From: Eutreptiella sp. 'Long Island Sound 2002'
Lineage: Eukaryota; Euglenozoa; Euglenophyceae; Eutreptiales; Eutreptiaceae
NCBI GenBank assembly: GCA_964036045.1
Contig: OZ038400.1
Coordinates: 14,133,079-14,197,078, forward strand
Length of the DNA: 64,000 nt
Direction of reading: 5' to 3'
Below, piece by piece: positions 51,241 through 62,400 of the stretch. The position numbers were made by a program, and so were the translations under genes. Position 1 is the stretch's first letter. Every line of letters starts with the position of its first letter. The notes under the pieces were generated by a model. It searched no databases, was not told the DNA's origin, and worked only from the letters and a program-made list of their open reading frames with translations.

Positions 51241-51735
51241 CTTCTTCCCCGGATGTTCCAGTCCAGGGCGTCCGTCCGCATCCCCCCGGATGCTCCATTC
51301 CAGGGGGCGGCGTTTCTCGTCTCCACGGCCCCCCGGATGTTCCAGTCCAGGGGGCCGCCATCTTGCTTCTTGGCTACGCTCCGGTTGTTCCAGTCATTGG
51401 CAGTTGGCTGGCCCCCCGGATGTTCCAGTCCAGGGGGCCGCCTTCTTGCTCCTTCCCCGGATGTTCCAGTCGAGGGCCTCTGTCCTCAGCCCCCCGGATG
51501 TTCCAGTCCAGGGGGCCGGGCCTGCATCTTGCTCTTTGGCCTCCTTCGGTCCGCAGCCCCCCGGATGCTGCAGTCCAGGGGGCCGTTATCTTGCTTCTTG
51601 GCCACGCAACGCCCCGGATGTTCCAGTTCAGGGCCGTTGTGTCTCACCATGTGGTCCTGTCTCCTTCGGTCCGCAGTCCCCCGGTTGCTCCAGTCCAGGG
51701 GGCGGTTCTTCTTGCCTTCGCGGGGCAGCGGCAGG
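51241..51735. repeat. Hairpin minisatellite, about 10 copies of a GGATGTTCCAGTCC motif
   Basis: A core CCCCCGGATGTTCCAGTCC followed by AGGGGG recurs at about 51,251, 51,284, 51,330, 51,383, 51,411, 51,457, 51,490, 51,558, 51,612 and 51,677, with variable spacers (CATCTTGCTTCTTGGC, CTCCTTCGGTCCGCAG). The arms CCCCCGGA and TCCAGGGGG pair with one bulged A. The motif is conserved while the spacers vary in length and sequence. This suggests that the motif itself is duplicated or selected, for example as a protein or small-RNA site. No homologue is recognised. Confidence 0.8.
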
Positions 51736-51747
51736 ACCCAATGACAG

Positions 51748-51772
51748 GGACACAGGGACACAGGGACACAAA
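51748..51772. repeat. GGGACACA short tandem repeat
   Basis: Three copies of GGGACACA lie between the hairpin minisatellite and the 84-bp repeat. This is a simple junction repeat. Confidence 0.8.
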
Positions 51773-51774
51773 GC

Positions 51775-52195
51775 AAGTTGAGGCGGGTGCATGCGTTGTG
51801 GACTCCTTGTTTTTGTCAACGCCCAAGAGTAAGCGTGTTGTCTTTTTGCATTCATGTCTTTCTGTACTCCTTCTTCGTGGTGCAAACTCGTTGTTTTTCG
51901 CGACGCCCAAGAGCAAGCGTGTTGTCTTAATGCATTCCTGACACATGCTATTTACTCGTTGGGTTGTGTACTCTTTGTTTTTGGCGACGCCCAAGAGCAA
52001 GCGTGTCGTCTTAATGCATTCATGCCATGCCACTTGTTACTTGACCCTTGTGTTACGGACTCCTTGGTTTTCGCGACGCCCAAGAGTAAGCGTGTTGTCT
52101 TAATGCATTCATGACACATGCTACTTAACCCTTGTGTTGCGCACTCTTTGTTTTTTGCGACGCCCAAGAGTAAGCGTGTTGCCTTAATGCATGCA
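51775..52195. repeat. 84-bp tandem repeat, five copies
   Basis: GCCCAAGAG occurs at 51,821, 51,905, 51,989, 52,078 and 52,162. The spacings are 84, 84, 89 and 84 bp. Each unit contains TTTTTCGCGACGCCCAAGAG, AAGCGTGTTGTCTTAATGC and usually ATTCATGACACATGCTA. It is AT-richer than all its neighbours. On the minus strand 84 bp is 28 codons, and three copies stay in one open frame (51,644-52,033) as repeats of [12 protein letters not shown] preceded by CHEC or a variant. The 89-bp step (5 extra bp) moves the last copies to another frame, which joins module B. Confidence 0.9.
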
Positions 52196-52821
52196 GGGGC
52201 TGGGGCAGGGGCAGAGGCAGGGGCAGTGGCAGGGGCAGGGGGGGCAGGGGCAGGGGCAGTGGCAGGGGCAGGGGCAGGGGCAGGGGCAGGGGCAGGAGCA
52301 GGGGCAGTGGGAGGGGCAAGGGCAGAGGCAGGGGCAGGGGCCTGGGCAGGGGCAGGGGCAGGGGCAGTGGCAGGGGCAGGGGCAGGGGCAGGGGCAGGGG
52401 CAGTGGCAGGAGCAGGGGCAGTGGCAGGGGCAGGGGCAGGGTCCGCAGCCTCATCTGGCTTCCCCTTGTTTGTTTTACATGGTGGCCGCCTCTGGCGGGA
52501 AGGGGAGCTCTCCACCATCAGTTCCCCTGGCGACCCTTGTCTCACCTCACGGCCGAGAACTTCAACCAGGTTCCCTTGGGGCATGACCGGCGGTAGGTTT
52601 CCTTCTGTCACTACCCTCAAGGCTAGCTTCATCCGGTCCCCCATCGAAGGATCCTCCGGCCTTCCCCCCCCAGCACAGCCTTTTGGTTGCCTGCAGGCGG
52701 GTTTCCTGTGGATAGCCGTCGCCGCCAGCGCAGCTTTGCTCTCAACCACATTCCACCACTCCCCATCCCTCACGGGCTGGAGTACCCACTCGGCTCCCGG
52801 ATGGACTTGGTTGTCGTCCAT
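51952..52821 (-). pseudogene. Module B composite reading frame (unique part, Ala-Pro repeat, 28-aa repeats)
   Basis: This 289-codon open frame starts at an ATG at 52,821 and ends at 51,952. Residues 1 to about 125 are unique sequence shared with module A (GEWWNVVESKAAL, MKLALRVVTEGNLPP, KPDEAAD). About residues 125-205 are an Ala-Pro/Ala-Thr repeat from the hexamer array. The C-terminal part holds two 28-residue repeats with TRLLLGVAK and CHEC-like cysteines before a 5-bp insertion breaks the register. A stop at 52,852-52,854, where module A has Trp, separates it from the upstream frame, so it is called broken. I recognise no family. It may be the remains of one gene whose low-complexity linker seeded the hexamer arrays, or a chance join of stop-poor repeats. 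Confidence 0.3.
52196..52440. repeat. GGGGCA hexamer array between 84-bp repeat and module B
   Basis: About 40 hexamers begin directly after TTAATGCATGCAGGGGC and end at the GTCCGCAGCC 28-mer. From about 52,312 it aligns with the array before module A (33,581 onward), marking the left limit of the large duplication. Confidence 0.93.
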
Positions 52822-52851
52822 CCACGGCTGGAGGCCGGGGGGCGACCGTTT

Positions 52852-53157
52852 TCACGTTCCCCGGGTCCCGCTCACGCGTGAACCTACGTGTACTCGGGCC
52901 ATTGACCCGGGGGCCTCAGGGTCAACCCTCACTCCCGCGAACACCTCACGGCCGTCCCGGAGTTCAGGGTATTTTCCCGACTTCCCGTGGTCAGGCTTCC
53001 CATGGTTGGCCCATGGTTCACCACTCCATGGCGACTGGTTTCCCAATCCCACGGGGCTGTTGTTTGGCGTTGTCTGCCGCCCATCTGCCCTGCCCTTCTG
53101 TGCCCTCCGCCCTGCTACTTCCCGTTCCCCGTTGTCGCTTCCCGCTACCGGCCCCAT
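52852..53157 (-). pseudogene. Module B upstream reading frame, ended by a nonsense codon
   Basis: A 101-codon frame begins at 53,157 and matches the first part of the copy A frame (GKYPELRDGREVFAG, then MARVHVGSRVSGTRG). It stops at TGA (52,852-52,854), where copy A reads TGG. The same frame reopens immediately downstream as the composite frame ending at 51,952. A TATAAAC motif lies about 30 bp upstream of its ATG. I recognise no domain. Confidence 0.3.
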
Positions 53158-53182
53158 CCCGGTGTCCCATCCCGCATCCCGT

Positions 53183-53189
53183 GTTTATA
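53183..53189 (-). promoter_or_regulatory. TATAAAC motif, proximal 180-bp unit (module B)
   Basis: Minus-strand TATAAAC lies 26-32 nt before the ATG at 53,157. The spacing would place a transcription start very near the ATG. In copy A the same site is mutated. It is a candidate only. Confidence 0.25.
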
Positions 53190-53362
53190 CCCACCGGGCC
53201 GCCAGCAACCCATTGGCGCGGGCCCACTCCCCCTTCCGGGGACCGTTTCGCGCTAGTGGCACGGGTCGCTCCTATCCCATCCCCTATTCCCGGGCCCGTC
53301 CCGTCGTCTCCCTGCTATTCCCTCTGCCCGGCCCGATCCCCGTGTCCCATTCCGCATCCCGT

Positions 53363-53369
53363 GTTTATA
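53363..53369 (-). promoter_or_regulatory. TATAAAC motif, distal 180-bp unit (module B)
   Basis: This motif sits at the same relative position in the second 180-bp unit and is conserved in copy A at 34,633. Tandem duplication of a unit carrying a TATA-like motif recalls repeated spacer promoters, but this is inference. Confidence 0.25.
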
Positions 53370-53470
53370 CCCCACCGGGCCGCCAGCAACCCTTTGGCGC
53401 GGGCCCACTCTCCCATCCGGGGACCGTTTCGCGCTCGTGGCACGGGTCGCTCCTACCCCATCCCCTAGTC

Positions 53471-56400
53471 CCGGGGCAGTGACAGGAGCAGAGGCAGTTG
53501 CAGGGGCAGGGGTAGGGGCAGGGGCAGTGGCAGGGGCAGAGGGCGGGGCAGGGGCAGTGGCTGGGGCACTGGCAGGGGCAGGGGCAGTGGCAGGGGCAGT
53601 GGCAGTGGCTGGGGCAGTGGCAGGGGCTGCGGCAGTGGCTGAGGTAGGGGCAGCGGCAGGGGCAGTTGCAGGGGCAGGGGCAGTGCCTAGGGCAGTGGCA
53701 GGGGCCGTGGCTGGGGCAGTGGCAGTGGCAGGGGCAGGGGCAGGGGCAGGGGCTGGGGCAGGGGCAGTGGCAGGGGCAGGGGCAGGGGCATGGGCAGGGC
53801 AGGGGCAGGAGCAGGGGCAGTGACAGGAGCAGGGGCAGTGGCAGGGGCAGGGGTAGGGGCAGGGGCAGGGGCAGGGACCAGGGGCAGGGGCAGGGGCAGT
53901 GGCAGGAGCAGGGGCAGTGGGAGGGGCAAGGGCAGTGGCATGGGCAGGGGCCGGGGCAGGGGCAGGGGCAGGGGCACTGGCAGGGGCAGGGGCCGGGGCA
54001 GAGGCAGTGGCCGGAGCAGGGGCAGTGGCAGGGACAGGGGCAGGGGCAGGGGCAGGGGCTGGGGTAGGGGCAGGGGCAGGGGCAGAGGCAGGTGCAAGGG
54101 CAGGGGCAGGGGCAGCGGCAGGGGCAGTGACAGGAGCAGTGGCAGGGACAGTGGCAGTGGCAGGGGCAGGGACAGGGGCGGTGGCTGTAGCAGTAGCAGT
54201 AGCAGGGGCAGGGGCAGGAGCAGTGGCAGTAGCAGGGGCAGGGGCAGGGGCAGGGGCAGGGGCAGGGGCAGGAGCAGGGGCATTGGGAGGCAGGGGCAGT
54301 GGCAGGGGCAGGGGCATTGGCAGTGGCAGGGGCAGTGGCAGTAGCAGGGGCAGGGGCTGGGGCAGGGGCAGTGGCAGTGGCAGGGGCAGGGGCAGAGGCA
54401 GAGGCATGGGCAGGGGGGGCAGGGGCAGGCGCAGAGGCAGTAGCAGGGGCAGGGGCAGGGGCATGGAGGGGCAGGCGCAGTGGCAGGGGCAGGGGCAGGG
54501 GCATGGGCAGGGGCAGTGGGAGGTGCAGGGGCAGTGGCAGGGGCAGGGGCCGGGGCAGTTGCAGGGGCAGGGGCAGGGGCAGGAGCAGAGGCAGGGGCTG
54601 TGGCAGTGGCAGGGGCAGGGGCAGGGGCAGAGGCAGGGGCAGGGGGGGCAGGGGCAGGGGCAGGAGAAGTGGCAGGGGCAGTGGCAGGGGTAGGGGCAGG
54701 GGCAGTGGCAGGCGCCGGGGCAGTGGCAGGGGCAGGGGCAGGGGCAGGGGCAGGGACAGGGGCAGTGGCAGGAGCAGGGGCAGTGGCATTGGCAGGGGCA
54801 GGGGTAGAGGCAGGGGCAGGTGGGGCAGGGGCAGGGGCAGGGGCAGGTGCAGTGGCAGGGGTAGGGGCAGGGGTAGGGGCAGGAGCAGGGGCAGTGGGAG
54901 TGGCCCGGGCAGTGGCAGGGGCAGTGGCAGTAGCAGGGGCAGGGGCAGGGGCAGCGGCAGGGGCAGTGGCAGTAGCAGGGGCAGGGGGAGGGGTAGGGGC
55001 AGTGGCTGTGGCAGGGGCAGGGGCGGGGGCAGAGGCATGGGCAGGGGGGGCAGGGGCAGGGGCAGGGGCAGGGGCAGTGGCAGGAGCAGGGGCAATGGGA
55101 GGAGCAGGGGCAGGGGCAGGGGCAGGGGCAGGGGCAAGGGCTTTGGGAGGCGCATGGGCAGTGGCAGGGGCAGATGCCGGGGCAGGGGCTGGGGGAGGGG
55201 CAGAGGCTGGGGCACGGGCAGGGGCAGGGGCAAGGGTAGGGGCAGGGGCGGGGGCAGGGGCATGAGCAGTAGCAGGGGCAGCGGCAAGGGCAGGGGCAGG
55301 GGCACGGGCAGGGGCAGTGGCAGCGGCAAGGGCAGAGACAGTGGCAGGGGCAGTGGCAGGGGCAGGGGCAGGGGCAGGGGCAGTGGCAGTTGCAGGGGCT
55401 GGGGCTGGGGCAGTGGCAGTAGCAGGGGCAGGGGCAGGGGCAAGGGCTGTGGCAGTAGCAGGGGCAGGGGTAGGGGCAGGGGCAGGGGCAGTGGCAGTGG
55501 CAGGGGCAGGGGCAGGGGCAGGGGCAGGGGGGGCAGGGGCAGGGGCAGGGGCATGGGCAGGGGCAAGGGCCGGGGCAGGGGCAGGAGCAGGGGCAGTGGG
55601 AGGGGCAGGGGCATGGGCCAGGGGCAGGGGCAGGGGCAGGGGCAGGAGCAGGGGCAGTGGCAGGAGCAGGGGCAGTTGGAGTAGCCTGGGCAGTGGCAGA
55701 GGCAGGGGCCGGGGCAGGGGCAGGGGCAGGGGCAGGGGCAGTGGCTGGCGCAGGGGCAGTGGCAGGAGCAGGGGCAGGAGCAGGGGCATTGGCAGGGGCA
55801 GGGGCGGGTGTAGGGGCAGGGGCAGGGGCAGTGGCAGTAGCAGGGGCAGGGGCATGGGCAGGGGCAGTGGCAGTGGCAGGGGTAGGGGCAGGGGCAGAGG
55901 CAGGGGCAGGGGGGTAGGGGCAGGGGCAGCGGCAGCGGCAGGGGCAGGGGCATTGGGAGGGGCTAGGGCAGTGGCAGGGGCAGGGGCAGGGGCAGGGGCA
56001 GTGGCTGGAGCAGGGGCAGGCGCAGGGGCAAGGGCAGGGGCAGTGGCAGGAGCAGGGGCAGTGGCAGGGGCAGGGGCAGTGGCAGGGGCAGGGGTAGGGG
56101 CAGGGGGGGGGCAGTAGCAGGGGCAGAGGCAGGGGCAGGGGCAGGGGCAGTGGCTGGGTCTGTGGCAGGGGCAGGGGTAGTGGCTGTAGCAGGGGCAGGG
56201 GCAGGGGCAGGGGCGGGGGCAGTGGCAGTAGCAGGGGCAGGGGCAGGGGCAGGGGTAGGGGCAAGGGCCGGGGCAGGGGCAGGAGCAGGGGCAGTGGGAG
56301 GGGCGAGGTCAGTGGCAAGGGCAGGGGCTGGGGCTGGGCAGGGGCAGGGGCAGGGGCCGTGGCAGGGGCAGGGGCAAGGGCAGGAGCAGTGGCAGGAGCT

Positions 56401-59400
56401 GGGGCAGTGGCAGTGGCAGGGGCAGGGGCAGAGGCAGGGGCACGGGGGGCAGGGGCAGGGGCAGGGGCAGTGGCAGGGGCAGGGGCAGGGGCAGGGGCAG
56501 GGGCAGTGGCAGGAGCAGTGGCAGTGGGAGGGGCAGGGGCAGTGGCAGGGGCAGGGGCAGGGACAGGGGCAAGGGGCAGGGGCAGCGGCAGGGGCAGGGG
56601 CAGTGGGTGGTGCAGGGGCAGTGGCAGGGGCAGGGGCAGGTGCAGTTGATGGGGCAGGGGCAGGGGCAGGGGCTGGGGCAGGGGCAGAGGCAGGGGCAGT
56701 GGCAGTGGCAGGGGCAGGGGCAGAGGCAGGGGCAGGGGGGGCAGGGGCAGGGGCAGGGGCAGGGGCAGTGGCAGGGCCAGGGGCAGGGGCAGGGGCAGGG
56801 GCAGGAGCAGGGGCAGTGGCAGGAGCAGGGGCAGTGGGAGTGGCCTGGGAAGTGGCAGAGGCAGGGGCCGGGGCAGGGGCAGGGGCAGGGGCAGGGGCAG
56901 TGGCTGGGGCAGGGGCAGGGTCCGGGGCAGGGGCAGGGGCAGGGGCAGTGGCAGGAGCAGGGGCATTGGCAGGGGCAGGGGCAGGGGCAGGGGCAGGGGC
57001 AGGGGCAGGGGCAGTGGCAGTAGCAGGGGCAGGGGCATGGGCAGGGGCAGTGGCAGTGGCAGGGGTAGGGGCAGGGGCAGAGGCAGGGGCAGGGGGGCAG
57101 GGGCAGGGGCAGGGGCAGCGGCAGGGGCAGGGGCAGTGGGAGGGGCTAGGGCAGTGGCAGGGGTAGGGGCAGGGGCAGGGGCAGTGGCTGGAGCAGGGGC
57201 AGGGGCAGGGGCAAGGGCAGGGGCAGTGGCAGGAGCAGGGGCAGTGGCAGGGGCAGGGGTAGGGGCAGGGGCAGGGGCAGTAGCAGGGGCAGAGGCAGGA
57301 GCGAGGGGCAGTGGCAGGGGCACGGGCCGGGGCAGGGGCAGGGGCAGGGGCAGGAGCAGTGGCAGGGGCAGGGGCAGTGGGAGGGGCACGGGCAGGGGCA
57401 GTGGCAGTGGCAGGGGCAGGGGCAGAGGCAGGGGCACGGGGGGCAGGGGCAGGGGCAGGGGCAGTGGCAGGGGCAGGGGCAGGGGCAGGGGCAGGGGCAG
57501 TGGCAGGAGCAGTGGCAGTGGGAGGGGCAGGGGCAGTGGCAGGGGCAGGGGCAGGGACAGGGGCAAGGGGCAGGGGCAGCGGCAGGGGCAGGGGCAGTGG
57601 GTGGTGCAGGGGCAGTGGCAGGGGCAGGGGCAGGTGCAGTTGATGGGGCAGGGGCAGGGGCAGGGGCTGGGGCAGGGGCAGAGGCAGGGGCAGTGGCAGT
57701 GGCAGGGGCAGGGGCAGAGGCAGGGGCAGGGGGGGCAGGGGCAGGGGCAGGGGCAGGGGCAGTGGCAGGGCCAGGGGCAGGGGCAGGGGCAGGGGCAGGA
57801 GCAGGGGCAGTGGCAGGAGCAGGGGCAGTGGGAGTGGCCTGGGCAGTGGCAGAGGCAGGGGCCGGGGCAGGGGCAGGGGCAGGGGCAGGGGCAGTGGCTG
57901 GGGCAGGGGCAGGGTCCGGGGCAGGGGCAGGGGCAGGGGCAGTGGCAGGAGCAGGGGCATTGGCAGGGGCAGGGGCAGGGGCAGGGGCAGGGGCAGGGGC
58001 AGGGGCAGTGGCAGTAGCAGGGGCAGGGGCATGGGCAGGGGCAGTGGCAGTGGCAGGGGTAGGGGCAGGGGCAGAGGCAGGGGCAGGGGGGCAGGGGCAG
58101 GGGCAGGGGCAGCGGCAGGGGCAGGGGCAGTGGGAGGGGCTGGGGCAGTGGCAGGGGTAGGGGCAGGGGCAGGGGCAGTGGCTGGAGCAGGGGCAGGGGC
58201 AGGGGCAAGGGCAGGGGCAGTGGCAGGAGCAGGGGCAGTGGCAGGGGCAGGGGTAGGGGCAGGGGCAGGGGCAGTAGCAGGGGCAGAGGCAGGGGCAGGG
58301 GCAGGGGCAGTGGCTGGGTCTGTGGCAGGGGCAGGGGCTGAGGCAGTGGCAGGGGCAGTGGCTGTGGCTGGGGCAGGGGCAGGGGTAGTGGCTGTAGCAG
58401 GGGCAGGGGCAGGGGCAGGGGCGGGGGCAGTGGCAGTAGCAGGGGCAGGGGCAGGGGCGAGGGCAATGGCAGTGGCAGGGGCAGGGGCAGGGGCAGAGGC
58501 AGGGTCAGGGGGGGTAGGGCAGGGGCAGGGGCAGTGGCAGGTGCAGGGGCAGGGGCAGGGGCAGGGGCGGGGGCAGGGGCAGGGGCGGGGGCAGGGGCAG
58601 TGGCAGGAGCAGGGGCAGTGGGAGGGGCAGGGGCAGTGGCCAGGGCAGGGGCAGGGGCAGGGGCAGGGGCAGGGGCAGGGGCTGTGGGAGGTGCAGGGGT
58701 AGTGACAGGGGCAGGGGCAGGGGCAGATGCAGGGGCTGGGGCAGGGGCAGGGGCAGGGGCAGTAGCAGGGGCACAGGCAGGGGCAGGGGCAGGGGCAGGG
58801 GCAGTGGCAGGGGCAGGGGCATGGGCAGGTGCATGGGTAGGGGCAGGGGCAGTGGCAGGAGCAGGGGCAATGGGAGGGGCAGGGGCAGTAGCTGGTGCAG
58901 GGGCAGGGGCAGAGGCAGGGGCAGTGGCAGGGCAGTGGCAGGGGCAGGGGCAGGGGCAGTGGTAGGGGCAGGGGCAGGGGCAGTGGCAGTAGCAGGGGCA
59001 GGGGCATGGGCAGGGGCAGGGGCAGTGGCAGTAGCAGGGGCAGGGGCAGGGGCAGGGGCAGCGGCAGCGGCACTGGCAGGGGTAGGGGCAGGGGCAGAGG
59101 CAGGGGCAGGGGGGGCAGGGGTAGGGGCAGGGGCAGCGGCAGGGGCAGGGGCAGTGGGAGGGGCTAGGGCAGTGGCAGGGGCAGGGGCAGGGGCAGGGGC
59201 AGTGGCTGGGGCAGGGGCAGGGGCAGGGGCAAGCGCAGGGGCAGGGGCAGGAGCAGGGGCAGTGGCAGGGGCAGGGGCAGGGGCAGGGGCAGGGGTAGGG
59301 GCAGGGGCAGGGGCAGTAGCAGGGGCAGAGGCGGGGGCAGGGGCAGGGGCAGTGGCTGGGGCAGTGGCAGGGGCAGGGGCAGGGGCAGTGGCAGGGGCAG

Positions 59401-62400
59401 TGGCAGTGGCTGGGGCAGGGGTAGGGGCACTGGCAGTAGCAGGGGCAGGGGTAGGGGCAGGGGCGGGGGCAGTGGCAGTCGCAGGGGCAGTAGCAGGGGC
59501 AGGGGCAGTGGCAGTGGCAGGGGCAGGGGCAGAGGCAGGGACAGGGGGGGCAGGGCAGGCGCAGGGGCGGTGGCACGGGCAGGGGCAGGGGCAGGGGCAG
59601 GGGCATGGGCAGGGGCAGTGGCAGGAGCAGGGGCAGTGGGAGGGGCAGGGGCAGTGGTAGGGGCAGGGGCAGGGGTAGGGGCAGGGGCAGGGGGAGGGGC
59701 AGGGGCTGTGGGAGGTGCAGGGGCAGTGACAGGGGCAGGGGCAGGGGCATGGGCAGGGGCTGGGGTAGGGACTGAATCAGGGGCACGGGCAGGGGCAGGG
59801 GCAGGGGTAGGGGCTGGTGCAGGGGCAGGGGCAGGGGCAGGGGCAGGGGCAGAGGCTTGGGCAGGGGGGACATGGGCAGGGGCATGGGCAGGGGCAGTGG
59901 CAGTGGTAGGGGTGGGGGCAGGGGCAGAGGCAGGGGCAGGGGGGGCAGGGGCAGGGGCAGGGGCAGTGGCAGGGGCAGGGGCAGTGGGAGGGGCTAGGGC
60001 AGTGGCAGGGGCAGGGGCAGGGGCAGGGGCAGTGGCTGGGGCAGGGGCAGGGGCAGGGGCAGGGGCAGGGGCAGGGGCAGGAGCAGGGGCAGGGGCAGGG
60101 GCAGGGGCTGGAGCAGGGGCAGGGGCAGGGGCAGGGGCAGTGGCAGTGGGAGGGGCAGGGGCAGTGGCAGGGGCAGGGGCAGGGACAGGGGCAAGGGGCA
60201 GGGGCAGCGGCAGGGGCAGGGGCAGTGGGTGGTGCAGGGGCAGTGGCAGGGGCAGGGGCAGGTGCAGTTGATGGGGCAGGGGCAGGGGCAGGGGCTGGGG
60301 CAGGGGCAGAGGCAGGGGCAGTGGCAGTGGCAGGGGCAGGGGCAGAGGCAGGGGCAGGGGGGGCAGGGGCAGGGGCAGGGGCAGGGGCAGTGGCAGGGCC
60401 AGGGGCAGGGGCAGGGGCAGGGGCAGGAGCAGGGGCAGTGGCAGGAGCAGGGGCAGTGGGAGTGGCCTGGGCAGTGGCAGAGGCAGGGGCCGGGGCAGGG
60501 GCAGGGGCAGGGGCAGGGGCAGTGGCTGGGGCAGGGGCAGGGTCCGGGGCAGGGGCAGGGGCAGGGGCAGTGGCAGGAGCAGGGGCATTGGCAGGGGCAG
60601 GGGCAGGGGCAGGGGCAGGGGCAGGGGCAGTGGCAGTAGCAGGGGCAGGGGCATGGGCAGGGGCAGTGGCAGTGGCAGGGGTAGGGGCAGGGGCAGAGGC
60701 AGGGGCAGGGGGGCAGGGGCAGGGGCAGGGGCAGCGGCAGGGGCAGGGGCAGTGGGAGGGGCTAGGGCAGTGGCAGGGGTAGGGGCAGGGGCAGGGGCAG
60801 TGGCTGGAGCAGGGGCAGGGGCAGGGGCAAGGGCAGGGGCAGTGACAGGAGCAGGGGCAGTGGCAGGGGCAGGGGTAGGGGCAGGGGCAGGGGCAGTAGC
60901 AGGGGCAGAGGCAGGGGCAGGGGCAGGGGCAGTGGCTGGGTCTGTGGCAGGGGCAGGGGCTGAGGCAGTGGCAGGGGCAGTGGCTGTGGCTGGGGCAGGG
61001 GCAGGGGTAGTGGCTGTAGCAGGGGCAGGGGCAGGGGCAGGGGCGGGGGCAGTGGCAGTAGCAGGGGCAGGGGCAGGGGCGAGGGCAATGGCAGTGGCAG
61101 GGGGAGGGGCATGGGCAGGGGCAGTGGCAGGAGCAGGGGCAGTGGGAGGGGCAGGGGCAGTGGTAGGGGCAGGGGCAGGGGTAGGGGCAGGGGCAGGGGG
61201 AGGGGCAGGGGCTGTGGGAGGTGCAGGGGCAGTGACAGGGGCAGGGGCAGGGGCATGGGCAGGGGCTGGGGTAGGGACTGAATCAGGGGCACGGGCAGGG
61301 GCAGGGGCAGGGGTAGGGGCTGGTGCAGGGGCAGGGGCAGGGGCAGGGGCAGGGGCAGAGGCTTGGGCAGGGGGGACATGGGCAGGGGCATGGGCAGGGG
61401 CAGTGGCAGTGGTAGGGCTGGGGGCAGGGGCAGAGGCAGGGGCAGGGGGGGCAGGGGCAGGGGCAGGGGCAGTGGCAGGGGCAGGGGCAGTGGGAGGGGC
61501 TAGGGCAGTGGCAGGGGCAGGGGCAGGGGCAGGGGCAGTGGCTGGGGCAGGGGCAGGGGCAGGGGCAGGGGCAGGGGCAGGGGCAGGAGCAGGGGCAGGG
61601 GCAGGGGCAGGGGCAGGGGCTGGAGCAGGGGCAGGGGCAGTGGCAGGGGCAGGGGTAGGGGCAGGGGCAGGGGCGTGGGCAGTAGCAGGGGCAGAGGCAG
61701 GGGCAGGGGCAGGGGCAGTGGCTGGGGCAGTGGCAGGGGCAGGGGCAGGGGCAGTGGCAGGGGCAGGGGCAGGGGCAGGGGCATGGGCGGGGGCAGTGGC
61801 AGTAGCAGGGGCAGGGGCAGGGGCAAGGGGCAGAGGCAGGGTCAGGGGGGGCAGGGCAGGAGCAAGGGCAGTGGCAGGGGCAGGGGCAGGGGTAGGGGTA
61901 GGGGCAGGGGCAGGGGCAGTGGCAGGAGCAGGGGCAGTGGGAGGGGCAGGGGCAGTGGCAGGGGCATGGGCAGGAGTAGGGGCAGTAGCAGGGGCAGTGG
62001 CAGTGGCTGGGGCAGGGGCAGGGGCAGTGGCAGTAGCGGGGGCAGGGGCAGGGGCAGGGGCGGGGGCAGTGGCAGTAGCAGGGGCAGGGACAGGGGCAAG
62101 GGGCAGAGGCAGGGTCAGGGGGGGCAGGGCAGGAGCAGGGGCAGTGGCAGGGGCAGGGGCAGGGGCAGGGGTAGGGGCAGGGGCAGGGGCAGGGGCAGGA
62201 GAAGGGGCAGTGGGAGGGGCAGGGGCAGTGGCAGGGGCAGGGGCAGGGGCAGGGGCAGGGGCAGGGGCAGGGGCAGGGGCTGTGGGAGATGCAGGGGCAG
62301 TGACAGGGGCAGGGGCACGGGCAGATGCAGGGGCAGGGGCAGGGGCAGGGGCTGGGGTAGGGACTGTTACAGGCACGGGCAGGGGTAGGGGCAGGGGTAG

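Larger units (their letters stand above)
52441..53470. repeat. GC-rich module, copy B
   Basis: This is the second copy of the segment at 33,710-34,740, differing by scattered substitutions and one indel. It keeps both TATAAAC motifs in its two 180-bp units (GCCCCATCCC-type starts at about 53,151 and 53,331), whereas copy A has lost one. Its minus-strand frame carries a nonsense change at 52,852-52,854 but lacks the frameshift of copy A. Confidence 0.85.

Noticed and set aside
51241-51735. CRISPR array
   Set aside because: Repeats are imperfect, spacing is irregular, no cas genes are present, and the window looks eukaryotic.
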